Shown piece by piece: positions 8,702-17,349 of a stretch of 64,000 bases of DNA. Source of the DNA: Bradyrhizobium tropiciagri (GTDB lineage: Bacteria > Pseudomonadota > Alphaproteobacteria > Rhizobiales > Xanthobacteraceae); contig NZ_JAFCKF010000003.1 of assembly GCF_018130545.1 (NCBI RefSeq), forward strand, positions 868,001 to 932,000. Direction: 5' to 3'. A program made the position numbers and the translations under genes. Below the pieces are notes generated by a model. That model was not told the DNA's origin. It saw nothing but the letters and a program-made list of their open reading frames with translations, and did not search any database. How positions within the stretch are numbered: position 1 is the stretch's first letter; every line of letters starts with the position of its first letter.

Positions 8702-10366
8702 ATGAGACGCATTGCGCTGGCCGCAAGCCTCGTGATTCTTGCATCGTATGGTGCAAGCGCCCAGACCACCGAGCAGTTGGTCAAAGGGGCGACCGATACA
8801 TCGAACGTTCTCAATTATGGAATGGGCTACAATCTTCAGCGCTTTTCGACGCTGAACCAGATCAACAAGGACACCGTCAAGAATCTGGTGCCGGTCTGGA
8901 ATTACAGCTTGAACGACGACCGCAGCGAGGAATCGCAGCCGCTCGTCTACCAGGGCGTCCTTTACGTCACCACCCACAACGCCACGATTGCGGTCGACGC
9001 CAAGACCGGCAAGCAGATCTGGAAGACCAAGGTCGAGTATCCCGCCGAGACGCCGCGGATTGTCTGCTGCGGCATCATCAATCGCGGCGCAGCGCTGTAT
9101 GACGGCAAGGTGTTCCGCACCACCCTCGACGCCAACGTGATCGCGCTGGATGCCAAGACCGGCAAGGAGCTGTGGCGCCAGAAGGCGGCGGACATCAAGG
9201 AAGGCTACTCGATGACGGTAGCGCCGCTGGTCGCCGACGGCGTCGTGATCACCGGCATGTCGGGCGCTGAATTCGGCACCCGCGGCTTCATCGACGGCTG
9301 GGATCCGGCAACCGGCAAGAAGCTGTGGCGGACCTACTCGATCCCGACTCCCGACGAGCCCGGTGGCGACACCTGGAAGGGCGACACCTGGAAGCTCGGC
9401 GGCGGCTCGACCTGGATCACCGGCTCCTATGATGCCGAATTGAACACGGTGTATTGGGGCATCGGTAATCCGGGCCCGTTCAACTCGGCGGTGCGTCCCG
9501 GCGACAACCTCTACACCTGCTCGGTGCTCGCGCTCGATCCGAAGACCGGCAAGATCAAGTGGCACTACCAGTTCTCGCCGAACAATCCGTTCGACTATGA
9601 CTCGGTGGCCGAGATGGTGCTCGCCGACATGAACGTCGAGGGCAAGCCGACCAAGGTGCTGATGGATGCCAACCGCAACGGCTTCTTCTACGTGCTCGAT
9701 CGCACCAACGGAAAGCTGCTCGCGGCCAATCCGTACGTGAACGTCAACTGGGCCACCGGCGTAGACCTGAAGACCGGACGGCCGATCGAGACCGACGTCG
9801 CCAAGGATGCGCGTGACGGCAAGAAGGTCACGGTCTACCCGTCGATCCTCGGCGGCAAGAACTGGGAGCCGATGTCGTTCAATCCGCAGACCGGCCTCGC
9901 CTATGCCAACACGCTGGCCTTCGGCGGCAAGTACAAGGCCGAGCCGGTGACGTTCAAGCAGGGCGAATGGTATCTCGGCATGGACCTCACCGATCCCTGG
10001 GAATGGGGCACCGGACCGCGCGGCCATCTCAAGGCGATCGATCCGATGACCGGCAAGGCGAAGTGGGAAGCGCCGAGCGACATTCCGCGATTCTCCGGCG
10101 TGCTCTCCACCGCCGGCGGCGTGGTGTTCTCCGGTCAGCTGACCGGCGAATTCGAGGCGTTCGACGCCGACACCGGCAAGAAGCTCTGGCAGTTCCAGAC
10201 CGGCTCGGGCATCGAGGGACAACCCATCACCTGGCAGCAGGACGGCGTGCAGTATGTCGCCGTCACGTCGGGTTATGGCGGCGTCTATTCGCTGTTCTCC
10301 GGCGACGAGCGGCTTGCCAAGGTGCCCCCCGGCGGTTCGCTGTGGGTTTTCGCGGTCAAGAACTGA
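8702..10366 (+). CDS. xoxF: PQQ-dependent alcohol/methanol dehydrogenase, XoxF-like, lanthanide type
   Basis: A 554-residue periplasmic quinoprotein that oxidises methanol or another primary alcohol and passes electrons to a cytochrome c. It has a signal peptide (MRRIALAASLVILASYGASA) and an eight-bladed propeller with repeated Asp-x-x-T-G-K blade motifs (VDAKTGKQIWK, LDAKTGKELWR, WDPATGKKLWR). The vicinal disulfide Cys122-Cys123 that stacks on PQQ is present. Metal ligands expected from the family are Glu190, Asn256 and catalytic Asp298, plus Asp300 two residues on. That extra aspartate (Asp-Tyr-Asp) marks the lanthanide-dependent enzymes; calcium-type MxaF has alanine there. It is shorter than typical XoxF (about 600). 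Cytochrome c and XoxJ-like genes follow directly. Substrate and exact clade (XoxF or an ExaF/PedH relative) need a tree. Confidence 0.88.
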   Translation: MRRIALAASLVILASYGASAQTTEQLVKGATDTSNVLNYGMGYNLQRFSTLNQINKDTVKNLVPVWNYSLNDDRSEESQPLVYQGVLYVTTHNATIAVDAKTGKQIWKTKVEYPAETPRIVCCGIINRGAALYDGKVFRTTLDANVIALDAKTGKELWRQKAADIKEGYSMTVAPLVADGVVITGMSGAEFGTRGFIDGWDPATGKKLWRTYSIPTPDEPGGDTWKGDTWKLGGGSTWITGSYDAELNTVYWGIGNPGPFNSAVRPGDNLYTCSVLALDPKTGKIKWHYQFSPNNPFDYDSVAEMVLADMNVEGKPTKVLMDANRNGFFYVLDRTNGKLLAANPYVNVNWATGVDLKTGRPIETDVAKDARDGKKVTVYPSILGGKNWEPMSFNPQTGLAYANTLAFGGKYKAEPVTFKQGEWYLGMDLTDPWEWGTGPRGHLKAIDPMTGKAKWEAPSDIPRFSGVLSTAGGVVFSGQLTGEFEAFDADTGKKLWQFQTGSGIEGQPITWQQDGVQYVAVTSGYGGVYSLFSGDERLAKVPPGGSLWVFAVKN

Positions 10367-10379
10367 GCGCGGAGCACAC

Positions 10380-10730
10380 GTGACTGAACGCGTAACCCTG
10401 TTGACGGCGGCGATCTTCGCCGCCGTCGCGGCGGCCTTGATCACATTGATCCCTGCGGCCGCGCAGCAACCCAGTGCAATCGACCTTCAGGGTCAGGCGG
10501 ACCAGGGCAAGGTCACCTACGCCAAGAACTGCTCGCATTGCCATGGGCCCAACATGGTCAATTCCGGCACGATCACACCCGACCTGCGCGCGTTTCCCGA
10601 CGACAAGACGCGCTTCGTGACCACCGTGAAGCAAGGCAAGAACGGCAAGATGCCACCCTGGGCCGATATCCTGAGCGAGCAGGAGATCGCCGACGTCTGG
10701 GCCTTCCTTGCGACCCGGAGGCCCCAATGA
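10380..10730 (+). CDS. xoxG: Cytochrome c, probable electron acceptor of the PQQ dehydrogenase (XoxG-like)
   Basis: A 116-residue monohaem class I cytochrome c. I chose the GTG start at 10380 because it gives a proper signal segment (TAAIFAAVAAALITLIPAAA) and lies 14 bases after the dehydrogenase stop. The haem-binding motif is Cys51-Ser-His-Cys54-His55. The axial methionine is likely Met91 in GKMPPW. In XoxF-type systems a dedicated small cytochrome takes the electrons, and the gene order here matches. The stop overlaps the start of the next gene (ATGA). The name is by position and fold. Confidence 0.85.
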   Translation: MTERVTLLTAAIFAAVAAALITLIPAAAQQPSAIDLQGQADQGKVTYAKNCSHCHGPNMVNSGTITPDLRAFPDDKTRFVTTVKQGKNGKMPPWADILSEQEIADVWAFLATRRPQ

Positions 10731-11653
10731 GGCCACTCCTCGCCGGCACGGCGGCAGCCCTGCTGCTCGCCATGACGGCGGCGGCACATGCCGCCGGCGA
10801 GCCGCTCAAGGTGTGCCTCGACGAGGATCTGCCGCCGCTGTCGGCACATCATCGCGGCAAGCCGGATTCCGGCTTCGACGTTTCGCTCGCGCAGGCGATT
10901 GCCGAGCGGCTCGGACGGCCGCTCAAGATCCAGTGGTTCGAGAGCAAGCTCGACGAGGATTCGAGCCCGGCGCTCGAAGCCAATGCGCTGCTGTCGGACG
11001 GCCGCTGCGCGCTGGTCGGCGGCTACGCCCTCACCACCGACTCGCTGAAGGTACCCGGCGTCACGACCGCCAAGCTGCCGGACTTCGACGGCGCGACCCG
11101 CGATGATCACCGTCGGCGGATCCCGATCGGGGTGCTGGTGCCGAGCCAGCCCTACATCTATTCGCCGATGACCGTCGTGCTCGGGCCGAAAGCGAAAGAG
11201 CGCAAGATCACCAATATCGGTGATCTCACCGGCCTTCGGTTGACGATCGAAAGCGGCACGCTGGGCGATGCCATCCTGATGACCTTCGACAAGGGCAAGT
11301 TGATCGAGGACATCACCCATCTTGTCCCGGGCCGCAGCGACCTGCTGGGCGAGCTCGAGCGCGGCGAATACGACGCCACGCTGCTCGACCTGCGTCGCTT
11401 CGACGCCTACCGCGCCGAACACCCCGACACCAAGATCACTGCCTCCGGCTATTACTATCCAATCGGCGCCAACCGCGGTTACGTCGCGCTCGAAACCGAC
11501 AAGGCGCTGCTGGAGGCCGTCAACAAGGTGCTGTCCGATCTGCAAACCAAGGGCACCATCGCCGAACTCGGCAAGACGGCCGGCCTCACCTGGCTCGCAC
11601 CGCGCGAGCCGATCATCCTCGGCGATGTGTGGCTGAAGATCCTGAACCGCTGA
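10727..11653 (+). CDS. xoxJ: Periplasmic binding-protein-like partner of the quinoprotein (XoxJ/MxaJ-like)
   Basis: A 308-residue exported protein with the type 2 periplasmic-binding fold. A signal peptide (MRPLLAGTAAALLLAMTAAA) precedes a lobe opening with LKVCLDEDLPPLS. Then come the conserved DSGFDVSLAQAIAERLGRPL and later DLTGLRLTIESGT and ALLEAVNKVLSDL. Such proteins sit beside PQQ alcohol dehydrogenases and are thought to help activate the enzyme rather than feed an ABC importer; no permease or ATPase is adjacent. Its start codon overlaps the cytochrome stop, and the three genes form one operon. It ends 9 bases from the convergent flgL. Confidence 0.82.
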   Translation: MRPLLAGTAAALLLAMTAAAHAAGEPLKVCLDEDLPPLSAHHRGKPDSGFDVSLAQAIAERLGRPLKIQWFESKLDEDSSPALEANALLSDGRCALVGGYALTTDSLKVPGVTTAKLPDFDGATRDDHRRRIPIGVLVPSQPYIYSPMTVVLGPKAKERKITNIGDLTGLRLTIESGTLGDAILMTFDKGKLIEDITHLVPGRSDLLGELERGEYDATLLDLRRFDAYRAEHPDTKITASGYYYPIGANRGYVALETDKALLEAVNKVLSDLQTKGTIAELGKTAGLTWLAPREPIILGDVWLKILNR

Positions 11654-11662
11654 TGCCGGCGA

Positions 11663-12571
11663 CTACCGCAGGTAGCTCGCCAGATTCATGCTCTGGATCT
11701 TGGAGATCGCCGAATAGGACGCCGTTAGCTGAGCCTGATAGGTCGACAGCTGCGCCGTCACCGCGGCGACGTCGACGCTGGTGAGATTGGTCGACAGGGT
11801 CTTGGCGAAGTTCTGGTAGTCGCTCTGGTCTGTGCTGGCGGTTTCCATCTGCGACGCAGCGGTCGAGAGTTTGGCCTGCACAGTGGACGTCGCATCCAGC
11901 GCGGTGCTGGCGAGGTCGAGCGCCTGCGAGATATCGCTCGACGACAACGTCGAGCTGTTGCCGACATATTTCAGCAGCCGCATGACCTGCTCGAACGCCG
12001 GATTATCGGCGGTGACGCCATAGGAGACCGACTGGCTGTCGGAGACGCGCACGTTGGCGATCTCGCTGTCTCCCTTGTAGTAGCTGGTGTCTGATGTCGT
12101 CAGCGAGCCGGTGCCGGTGCCGAAGGTCGTCATATCCACCGGGGCGGTGTCGGTGCGCGCACCGCTGAAGACGTACTCACCGTCATACTGGGTGTTGAGC
12201 AATCCCTGCATCTGCGCCATGGCCTGCTGGGCATAGTTGATCACCGATGCGGTCGCCGTGCTGCTGCCGGTGGTGGCCGCGCTGAGCTGGGTGCGCAGCT
12301 GAGTGATGATGTCGGTCACCGAGCCGACCGCCGAATACATCGCCTGTACCTTGTTGTCGGCGAGATTGGCGGCATCGATATAGGACTGGGCGCGCGTCAC
12401 CGAAACCTGCAGATTGATGACGCGCCCGGCGCCGGACCCGTAGCCGCCGAAATCCTCGGATAGCATCCCGGAGGATTCCTGCACCTGCTCGTTGGCCATC
12501 GCCGACTGCAGCCGCAGCGCACTCGTGATCATCTGGTCCGACTGCGCGAAGGTGGCAACACGCATCAACAT
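11663..12571 (-). CDS. flgL: Flagellar hook-associated protein 3 (FlgL)
   Basis: A 302-residue flagellin-like junction protein that joins hook to filament. The N-terminal helical domain (MLMRVATFAQSDQM, then LRLQSAMANEQVQESSG) and the C-terminal helices (AQLTASYSAISKIQSMNLASYLR) flank a Ser/Thr/Gly-rich variable middle. That is the FlgL/flagellin plan, and the length fits. It has no cysteine. It starts 16 bases after flgK in the same direction and is the last gene of the flagellar run. GTGAGG lies upstream of the ATG. Confidence 0.88.
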   Translation of the reverse strand: MLMRVATFAQSDQMITSALRLQSAMANEQVQESSGMLSEDFGGYGSGAGRVINLQVSVTRAQSYIDAANLADNKVQAMYSAVGSVTDIITQLRTQLSAATTGSSTATASVINYAQQAMAQMQGLLNTQYDGEYVFSGARTDTAPVDMTTFGTGTGSLTTSDTSYYKGDSEIANVRVSDSQSVSYGVTADNPAFEQVMRLLKYVGNSSTLSSSDISQALDLASTALDATSTVQAKLSTAASQMETASTDQSDYQNFAKTLSTNLTSVDVAAVTAQLSTYQAQLTASYSAISKIQSMNLASYLR

Positions 12572-12587
12572 GACGACGGCCTCACAC

Positions 12588-14369
12588 TCAAGCTGCGCTC
12601 ATCGCGGTCATCAGCGCCGAGAACATGGCGTTGATGGCCGTGATGATCTGGGACGCGGCGGCGTATTTGTTCTGCAAGGCACTCAGATTGGCGCTTTCCT
12701 GGTCGATGTTGACGCCGGACTGCGACGACAGCGAATTCGCATAGGTCGACTGCGCGGTCTGCTTGGCGGTGTAGGTCGACGATGCCTGAGTCGCCTTGCC
12801 GGCGACGTTGGCGACGATCGCGGCCGCGTAGTCGGTGAACGAGCCGGTGGTGGCGCCGAGGCCGCCCGCCATGGCGAAATTGGTCGATCCCGTCAGGGCG
12901 CTCGAGAGCGCGTTGATCACCGTGGCCGACCCGGACGATAGCACCGAGTTTCCGGCCGTCAGCGTTGACGACGCATCGAGCGTCGCGGTCGGCAGCGCCG
13001 CCGTGCCGCTAAGGATATCGCTGCGCACCGCGATGTTGGAAGCACTGGTCCCGGTGATCAGGTCGTTGAGCCCGAAATAGTCCGAAAATCCCTCGCCCGA
13101 GCTGCCGACCGAGCTCGTCATCTCGTTGATGGCAACGCCGTTGCCGGAGCCGGTCGCCGAGATCGTCAAATGTCCGTTGGCATCGATTGAAGCCGTTACG
13201 CCGGGCACATTGCTGTTGATATCGCTGACGAGCGCGCCAACCGTCGTATCAGATGCGAGATTGAGATCCTTGTAGGACACCAGATTGCCGCTCTTGTCCG
13301 TAACCGCAATCCGCACCGTGCCGGTCGCCGACAATGGCGTCGCGTTGCTCACGGTCGCGGTTCCGGTCAAGGTCGCCGGCGGCGGCAGCGACGTGCCCTG
13401 GTTGGAGACGGCGTTGACGGTCGCGGTCAGTTGCTGGGCGAGCTCGTCGAGCTGCGACTGCGCGGCCGGCAACGTCTGGTCACGCAACGTGATCAGTGCG
13501 CTGACCTTGCCGGAGGTGATCTGCGAGGTGATGTCAACCCCGTTGACGGTGATGGCGCTGAAGCCGCTCGTCGCCGATCCCGCGGTGTACGTCGTTGACG
13601 CCGTGACGCTGGGCGCCGGCGTGTAGCTCAGCGGATGCGCCGTGCTGTCGACCAGGGCCTGTCCCGAGCCGGTATAGACCTGCACGTCGCCGCTCGAGTT
13701 GGTGAAGTAGCTCACATTCATTTGCGATGCGAGGTCCTGCAGCGCGCTGTTGCGCTGGTCCTCGAGATCGGCGGTCGGCTGGCCCGCGGCGGCTTCCTGC
13801 TTGATCTGCTTGTTGAGGTCCGAGATCTGCTGCAGATCGGAATTGATGTCGGTGACTGACGAAGCGATGTCCTGATCGGCATTGGAGCGCAGCTTCTGGA
13901 TGCCGCTCGAGGTCTGCTGCAGCTGCGCCGTGACTGCGTTCAGCGCACTGACCGCGTTGGACTGCAGCGACGCGCTGCTCGGCGTGCTCGCCAGCGACGA
14001 CAATGCCGACTCGAATGCCGCGATCGTATTCGCCAGCGAGGTGCCCGTGGTCGAGCTGTCCGAGCTCGAGGTCGAACCATAGAGCTGCTGAAGCTCGGTC
14101 AGATAGTTGTTGTTGGTGTCGGCGGCGCCGAGATCGGAATCGGCGCTGACCAGCGACTTCAGCAGCAGCTTGTCGACCGAGCTGGTAATCCCCGTGATCG
14201 TGACGCCGGTGCCGACACCGGCGGTAACGCTGCTGCTCTGGTTGGCGGTCTTCTCGGTATAGCCCTTGGTGTCGGCATTGGAGATGTTGGCCGAGGCTAT
14301 GCTGATCTGCACCTGCGTGGCTGACAGCCCGCTGAATGCGATGCTTCGTGCGATATCGAGCGACGACAC
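12588..14369 (-). CDS. flgK: Flagellar hook-associated protein 1 (FlgK)
   Basis: A 593-residue axial protein of the hook-filament junction. The N-terminus carries the rod/hook signature (SGLSATQVQISIASANISNADTKGY, shown in part) and the C-terminus has the matching helices (NLSALQNKYAAASQIITAIN). Between them, DQRNSALQDLASQMNVSYFTN and the TLRDQTLPAAQSQLDELAQQL-type stretch are typical FlgK features. Like its neighbours it is rich in Ser and Thr and lacks Cys. A FlgN-like chaperone gene lies directly upstream. Confidence 0.9.
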   Translation of the reverse strand: MSSLDIARSIAFSGLSATQVQISIASANISNADTKGYTEKTANQSSSVTAGVGTGVTITGITSSVDKLLLKSLVSADSDLGAADTNNNYLTELQQLYGSTSSSDSSTTGTSLANTIAAFESALSSLASTPSSASLQSNAVSALNAVTAQLQQTSSGIQKLRSNADQDIASSVTDINSDLQQISDLNKQIKQEAAAGQPTADLEDQRNSALQDLASQMNVSYFTNSSGDVQVYTGSGQALVDSTAHPLSYTPAPSVTASTTYTAGSATSGFSAITVNGVDITSQITSGKVSALITLRDQTLPAAQSQLDELAQQLTATVNAVSNQGTSLPPPATLTGTATVSNATPLSATGTVRIAVTDKSGNLVSYKDLNLASDTTVGALVSDINSNVPGVTASIDANGHLTISATGSGNGVAINEMTSSVGSSGEGFSDYFGLNDLITGTSASNIAVRSDILSGTAALPTATLDASSTLTAGNSVLSSGSATVINALSSALTGSTNFAMAGGLGATTGSFTDYAAAIVANVAGKATQASSTYTAKQTAQSTYANSLSSQSGVNIDQESANLSALQNKYAAASQIITAINAMFSALMTAMSAA

Positions 14370-14396
14370 GGCCTACTCCCTCCGGCGCCGACCCGA

Positions 14397-14855
14397 TCAG
14401 GCCCGCACGTTGGTGCCATAGGATGACATCGGGGACGTAACGCGGCGGCCACCGGCGCCATACGGCGATACGTTGGCGATTTGCTCGCGGATCGCCTGCA
14501 TGATCGCCTCAATCCGGCGGTTGCTGGCATCGATCGCCGCGCGCAGCCGCAACACGTTCTCGTCCATCGCGACCCGCAGCTTCAGGATCCGGTCCATCAG
14601 CTGCTCGCGCAGCATGCGGTCCTGGACGTTGAGATTGGCGGCCTTGCCGACTGCCTCGGCCACGCACTGTTCGAACAGGATGGCAAGGCGATTCTTCTCG
14701 TCGACCTGCTTCAGCCGCGAGGCCGGCAGGCCCTTGGCGAGCTCGACATTCTCCTCGTTCACGATCGAGATCAGATTGTCGATCAGCGCGATCAACGACC
14801 TGGCGCGCTCGTCATTGCCCGCGGGATTGATCTTGATGTTGCGTTCCGGTGTCAT
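14397..14855 (-). CDS. FlgN-like flagellar export chaperone
   Basis: A 152-residue, mainly helical, charged protein. It has the arrangement of FlgN: ALIDNLISIVNEENVELAKG near the start, a middle DEKNRLAILFEQ, and the family-like ending NRRIEAIMQAIREQ followed by YGAGG. FlgN proteins hold FlgK and FlgL before export, and this gene lies directly upstream of flgK, which agrees. The ATG at 14855 was preferred over an upstream TTG because GGGAG lies 7 bases before it. Sequence similarity is weak, so the name is not given as certain. Confidence 0.7.
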   Translation of the reverse strand: MTPERNIKINPAGNDERARSLIALIDNLISIVNEENVELAKGLPASRLKQVDEKNRLAILFEQCVAEAVGKAANLNVQDRMLREQLMDRILKLRVAMDENVLRLRAAIDASNRRIEAIMQAIREQIANVSPYGAGGRRVTSPMSSYGTNVRA

Positions 14856-14874
14856 GTCATCACTCCCGTTCAAG

Positions 14875-15129
14875 CTAGTGTCCGCGGCGCAGGTCGCGAA
14901 CCGATTGTGCGCTGCGCCCGTATGCGGTGATCGCCGTTACCCGGGCCGTGGTCCGGTTGAATTCCTGGTCGAGCCGCGCGCATTCGCGCATCAGCAAGTC
15001 ACGCAATGTCCCAATGTCGTCGAGCAACGCGATGAGCTGCGCCCGATCGTTCGGCTGGACCGCAGCGGCCTTCGCCTTCAGCCGTCGAAGCCTGACCAGC
15101 AAGCGGTCATTCTTCTTGTCGGTCATCAT
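14875..15129 (-). CDS. Small helical protein in flagellar cluster
   Basis: An 84-residue, highly charged, helix-forming protein whose start overlaps the flgE stop (ATGATG; the first or second ATG could be used). It reads like a second, shorter FlgN/FliT-type helper: a basic N-terminus (RLLVRLRRLKAKA), then IALLDDIGTLRDLLMRECARLDQEF, and a TAYGRSA ending like the YGAGG of the next gene. The function is not established. Position between flgE and the FlgN-like gene, with translational overlap, implies a role in flagellar export or assembly. Confidence 0.65.
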   Translation of the reverse strand: MMTDKKNDRLLVRLRRLKAKAAAVQPNDRAQLIALLDDIGTLRDLLMRECARLDQEFNRTTARVTAITAYGRSAQSVRDLRRGH

Positions 15130-16397
15130 CGCGACACCGCCGAGATCAGCGTATCGAACATCTTGTCGACGGTGGTGATCACCTGCGACGCCGCTGAATA
15201 GGCCTGCTGCGCCGAGATCATGTTGGAGAACTGGCCGCTGGTGTCGGTGGTGCTAGATTCCAGCTCGCTGCCGTAGATCGTGCCCGCGCCGTTGCTGCCT
15301 GAGGTCTGCAGCGTGGCGTTGCCGGAGGCCGCCGTCGCGGAGTACATGCCGTCGCTGGCCGCACTCAATCCGTTGGGGTCGCTGAAGGTCGCGACCGCGA
15401 TCTTGTAGATCGCGATGGTCTGACCGTTGGAATAGGTGGCGTCGACCACGCCGCCCTTTCCGATCGAGATGCTGCTCAGCTTGCCGTAGGGAAGACCATC
15501 GGGTGTAATGCCGGTCAGGTCGACCGACGGGGTCGTCTCACCCGAGGCGTACTGGGTCAGGCCGTCAGTCTTGCCGGCGGTACCGAGATTGAGTGCGATG
15601 CTGCTGTTGGCAGCCCCGTCGGTCCAACCGGTCACCGAGATCGTCGGAGGGCTTGGATTCGTCGAAGCAAGCGAACCATCGCTGTTGAAAGTGATGGCCA
15701 CTGTGCCGCTGCTCGTCGTTCCCGTCGTCGTGCTCGAATTCGAGGCCAGCGTCGGATTTCCAAAGCTTGCGGTCCAGGCATTGGCGCCGGTCTTGGTCCA
15801 GGTGATCTGAATCGAATTCGCGGTTCCGAGCGAGTCGTACGCCGTCATGGAGCTTGTGAAGGTGGCACCGGTCGCCGCATCCGACGGCAGATTCGCCGCG
15901 ATCGTCGCCTTGGTGGTGGCACTGCCGCTGGTGGCAGCAACCTGCGTGTTGATCGGCCCGAGGCTCGCGGCTGAGGCGTTGCCGAGGATGTTGCCCTGCG
16001 CGTCAGTGCGCCAGCCCTCGAGGTAGTTGCCGTTGTTGACGAGATAACCTGCGTTGTCGGTGGTGAATGCACCGTTGCGCGTATATGAGGTGGTGCCGCC
16101 GGACGTCGCGTTGGTGGTGACGAAGAAGCCGCTGCCCTGGATCGCAACGTCGGTCGCATTGGTGGTCGCGGCCAGCAATCCCTGCTGGCTGATGTTGGCG
16201 CGTCCGGACACGTTGACGCCACCGGACGTGTATGAGGTGGCGCTGTTCGACGCCGTCACGAGATCTTCGAACATGGCCGACGTGGTTTTGTAACCCGTGG
16301 TGTCCGCGTTCGAGATGTTGTCGGAAATCATTGCCAGCGACTGGCTCTGCGAATTGAGCGCCGAGATCGCCGAGGAAAGTGCACCAGTAAGACTCAT
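15126..16397 (-). CDS. flgE: Flagellar hook protein FlgE
   Basis: A 423-residue hook subunit. I chose the ATG at 16397 since GGAG lies upstream and the protein then begins MSLTGALSSAISALNSQSQ, the conserved axial-protein N-terminus. It continues with ISDNISNADTTGYK and ANISQQGLLAATTNATDVAI, followed by GSGFF, which is diagnostic for FlgE. The C-terminus (FSNMISAQQAYSAASQVITT) pairs with the N-terminal helix. The central part is Ser/Thr/Ala-rich. flgD lies 19 bases upstream. Confidence 0.9.
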   Translation of the reverse strand: MSLTGALSSAISALNSQSQSLAMISDNISNADTTGYKTTSAMFEDLVTASNSATSYTSGGVNVSGRANISQQGLLAATTNATDVAIQGSGFFVTTNATSGGTTSYTRNGAFTTDNAGYLVNNGNYLEGWRTDAQGNILGNASAASLGPINTQVAATSGSATTKATIAANLPSDAATGATFTSSMTAYDSLGTANSIQITWTKTGANAWTASFGNPTLASNSSTTTGTTSSGTVAITFNSDGSLASTNPSPPTISVTGWTDGAANSSIALNLGTAGKTDGLTQYASGETTPSVDLTGITPDGLPYGKLSSISIGKGGVVDATYSNGQTIAIYKIAVATFSDPNGLSAASDGMYSATAASGNATLQTSGSNGAGTIYGSELESSTTDTSGQFSNMISAQQAYSAASQVITTVDKMFDTLISAVSR

Positions 16398-16416
16398 GAT
16401 ATTACTCCGGAAGCAA

Positions 16417-17088
16417 TCAGGACGTGACGCCGATGATGTTGGCGGCGCTGACGGGGACACCGTTCACGAGCAGCGACGGCGTCGAGCCGGAGGCATCGAT
16501 CCCGGTCACCGTTCCCGTCATCGTGGTGTAGCTGAGCAGCGAGTTTCCGGCGGAGTCGGTCGCGGTCACCTGGATGGTGTACTGGCCGCCATTGCTGAGC
16601 TGCGTGCCGCTCGTAGTCTGGCCGTTCCAGGTGAAGCTGTTGGACCCGGCGTTGCCGGTCCCCTTGCCGCTCCACACCGTATTGCCCGAGGAGTCCTGGA
16701 TCGTGATCGCGACGTTGGAAGCGGCCGAGGTCAGCGAGTAACCGAAGGTCGCCGAGCCGTCGGTCAGCTGCGCCGTGTTCGTCTTCGCCTCGACGGTGTG
16801 GCCGATGTAGTTGACCGAGTTGAGCGTCACAAGGCTCGAGAACGAGCTCGCCAGCGACGTCATGCTGGCGTTGGTCGACTGCTGCTCGGTGAAATTGGCG
16901 TAGGAGGTGAGCTGATTGATGAAGTCGGTCGTGCTGGTGGCGTTCAGCGGGTCCTGGTTTTGCAACTCGCTGACGAGCAAATTGAGGAAGTCGGTCGAGC
17001 TCATCCCCATCGACGCACTCGACGATGAACTCGAGGACGAGCTCGAAGCGGCGGAGGTTGCAGCAGAGGTTGCCGAGGAAACGGTCAT
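16417..17088 (-). CDS. flgD: Flagellar hook assembly protein FlgD
   Basis: A 223-residue hook-capping protein. The core FlgD motif is clear: DFLNLLVSELQNQDPLNATS, followed by TDFINQLTSYANFTEQQSTN and later SVNYIGHTV. A FlgD Tudor/Fn3-like C-terminal part carries FTWNGQTTSGTQLSNGGQYT. The N-terminus is unusual: an almost pure Ser/Ala run (residues 4-28, including ten serines in a row). Its first eight residues match those of FliD in this cluster. It begins the flgD-flgE-helper-flgK-flgL transcription run. Confidence 0.9.
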   Translation of the reverse strand: MTVSSATSAATSAASSSSSSSSSSASMGMSSTDFLNLLVSELQNQDPLNATSTTDFINQLTSYANFTEQQSTNASMTSLASSFSSLVTLNSVNYIGHTVEAKTNTAQLTDGSATFGYSLTSAASNVAITIQDSSGNTVWSGKGTGNAGSNSFTWNGQTTSGTQLSNGGQYTIQVTATDSAGNSLLSYTTMTGTVTGIDASGSTPSLLVNGVPVSAANIIGVTS

Positions 17089-17349
17089 GACAAGGCTCTC
17101 TTCGCCGCGGGTCAGAGCGGCGGAACGCGTTGGAACATTGGGATCGTGAAGTCGTTCGCAGATAAAACGGATGACGCGCCGATTTCAGGCGCGGATTCAT
17201 CTGTGCGGAATCACTTGATTAATCGGCAGAATTTGCCGATCGGCCGCGGGCCCAAGGTGGCCTCCAGGGAGCGCCTCACGGCCTGCAAACACGCGCAGGC
17301 CGACCCGCTGCGCAGAGGCGCCGAGTGCCGTCAGGCGAATGCGGAAAGC
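17089..17349. promoter_or_regulatory. Upstream region of flgD
   Basis: 261 bases without a gene, probably carrying the promoter for the flgD run on the minus strand. A small CGGCA/TGCCG hairpin with a GAATT loop lies near 17225-17240. I did not find a convincing sigma-28 or sigma-54 box. Confidence 0.35.
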
